Shown here piece by piece: positions 63,406-64,000 of a stretch of DNA of 64,000 bases. The translations under genes and the position numbers were made by a program. The notes beneath the pieces were generated by a model that was not told the origin of the DNA, made no database searches, and was given only the letters and a program-made list of their open reading frames with translations. Each line of letters opens with the position of its first letter. The first letter of the stretch is position 1. This DNA comes from Gorillibacterium timonense (lineage in GTDB: Bacteria > Bacillota > Bacilli > Paenibacillales > NBRC-103111): positions 1 to 64,000 of the forward strand of contig NZ_LN881724.1 of the NCBI RefSeq assembly GCF_001457415.1, in the 5' to 3' direction.

Positions 63406-64000
63406 ATGAACCAATTCGATCCGAAATCAACCGGAACCGCCAGCAGACAGCTTGAAATTGTCCGTAGAATAGCAGAAAAGGCGCATTCTCTTCCTCTCTT
63501 GGAGGGAGGCTTGTGGTTTCACGATGACATTCGCAACAATTTTTACTATGCCTCTTATCTATTTGCCGCTGCGGCAGATTCGTCTCTACCGGTTTCTTTT
63601 GATCGGGAAAAGGCAGCGGAACTGGCGCAGCGCGTGCTTCGGGAAATTCTGCTGCTGCAAAATACCGACGCCGACTCTCCGCTATACAGCCACTGGCCGC
63701 TCTGGCTTGAGGCCACTCCCCGCGAAGCGCCGGCTCACGTGCTGCCAGTCGAAATCATGGGCAGTCTGATGCTTTACTTCCGCCATCGGTACGGAGAAAG
63801 GCTGGACTCCGATGTGCGAGAGCGGTTCGATGCTGCACTCAGGCATGTGTACCGGGGCGGCTTCTACCGGAAGCCGCTTGCGAATTACAACCACCATGAA
63901 GCCAAGTACACGGCGGCGAAGCTCATCTTCGGGCGCTATTATCAGGATCGGGAGCTGATGAAGGATGGCCGCGAGAGCCTGAAGAGTCAGCTCCAGCATC
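63406..64000 (+). CDS. Probable polysaccharide-utilisation protein, alpha-helical, 5' part only
   Basis: The frame opens at ATG 63406 (RBS AAGCGGAGGG) and stays open to the window edge, at least 198 codons: MNQFDPKSTGTASRQLEIV, then WFHDDIRNNFYYASYLFAA and ANYNHHEAKYTAAKLIFG. Trp/Tyr-rich helices suggest an alpha/alpha-toroid, as in uronate lyases and GH88/GH105 enzymes, but the family cannot be fixed without the rest. Divergent from kduI, sharing its regulatory region. Confidence 0.6.
   Translation, partial: MNQFDPKSTGTASRQLEIVRRIAEKAHSLPLLEGGLWFHDDIRNNFYYASYLFAAAADSSLPVSFDREKAAELAQRVLREILLLQNTDADSPLYSHWPLWLEATPREAPAHVLPVEIMGSLMLYFRHRYGERLDSDVRERFDAALRHVYRGGFYRKPLANYNHHEAKYTAAKLIFGRYYQDRELMKDGRESLKSQLQH

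Overview
The window reads as chromosome of a Gram-positive Bacillales bacterium, most likely Paenibacillus or a close relative. The basis is an rRNA/tRNA operon end, the Bacillus-type gene order sigW-rsiW-cdaA-cdaR-glmM-glmS with a glmS ribozyme, LTA-synthase and Liponectin-free lipoteichoic acid gene content, strong AGGAGG-type ribosome binding sites, and a moderately GC-rich backbone. This placement is inference; no 16S gene is present.

Layout. 1-1320: 3' end of 23S rRNA, 5S rRNA and ten tRNAs. 1321-12440: housekeeping block with PEP carboxylase, the SigW/anti-sigma pair, the c-di-AMP synthase CdaA with CdaR, GlmM, and GlmS behind its ribozyme. 12514-14049: decayed mobile DNA, namely an IS3-family remnant and a frameshifted, truncated tyrosine recombinase. 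14050-21630: an integron-like gene-cassette array, with nine intact cassettes, one decayed cassette, nine complete attC-like sites and one half site. All cassette genes are on the + strand and visibly AT-rich, while the intervening 155-190 bp sites are GC-rich, strongly palindromic and show covariation. No functional integrase is present, so this is a CALIN-type cluster; integron-type arrays are, to my knowledge, rarely described in Firmicutes.

21946-33150: accessory metabolism and resistance-like genes (SDR with its MerR regulator, two APH-type phosphotransferases, an aminotransferase/GtrA/dehydrogenase cluster with an AraC-type regulator, a DoxX protein, a persulfide-sensor-like CsoR/CstR repressor with a rhodanese-like protein) and gene remnants. 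33529-47740: S9 peptidase, MarR, a NarL-type two-component system, an LTA-synthase-type sulfatase, TetR with an M29-type peptidase, a second DoxX copy, an MFS carrier, a ROK kinase, a threonine-aldolase-like enzyme and a butanediol-dehydrogenase-like SDR. 47908-57430: MacB-like ABC exporter divergent from an OmpR-type two-component system, YdcF-like protein, MFS carrier, guanylate-kinase-like protein and a UvrD-family helicase. 57645-64000: uronic-acid polysaccharide degradation (heparinase II/III-like protein, GH88 unsaturated glucuronyl hydrolase, KduI, KduD, a DeoR-type regulator, and a gene running off the window end).

The main discovery candidate is the cassette array. In each of the nine complete cassettes the first ~17 nt are complementary to the sequence just before and inside the left arm of that same cassette's attC-like site. 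That is what recombination at G^TT of circular cassettes predicts. The internal stems of the sites covary between copies. Two nearly identical cassettes (second and ninth) carry different attC cores. A broken recombinase whose 3' end is fused to half an attC sits at the head of the array.
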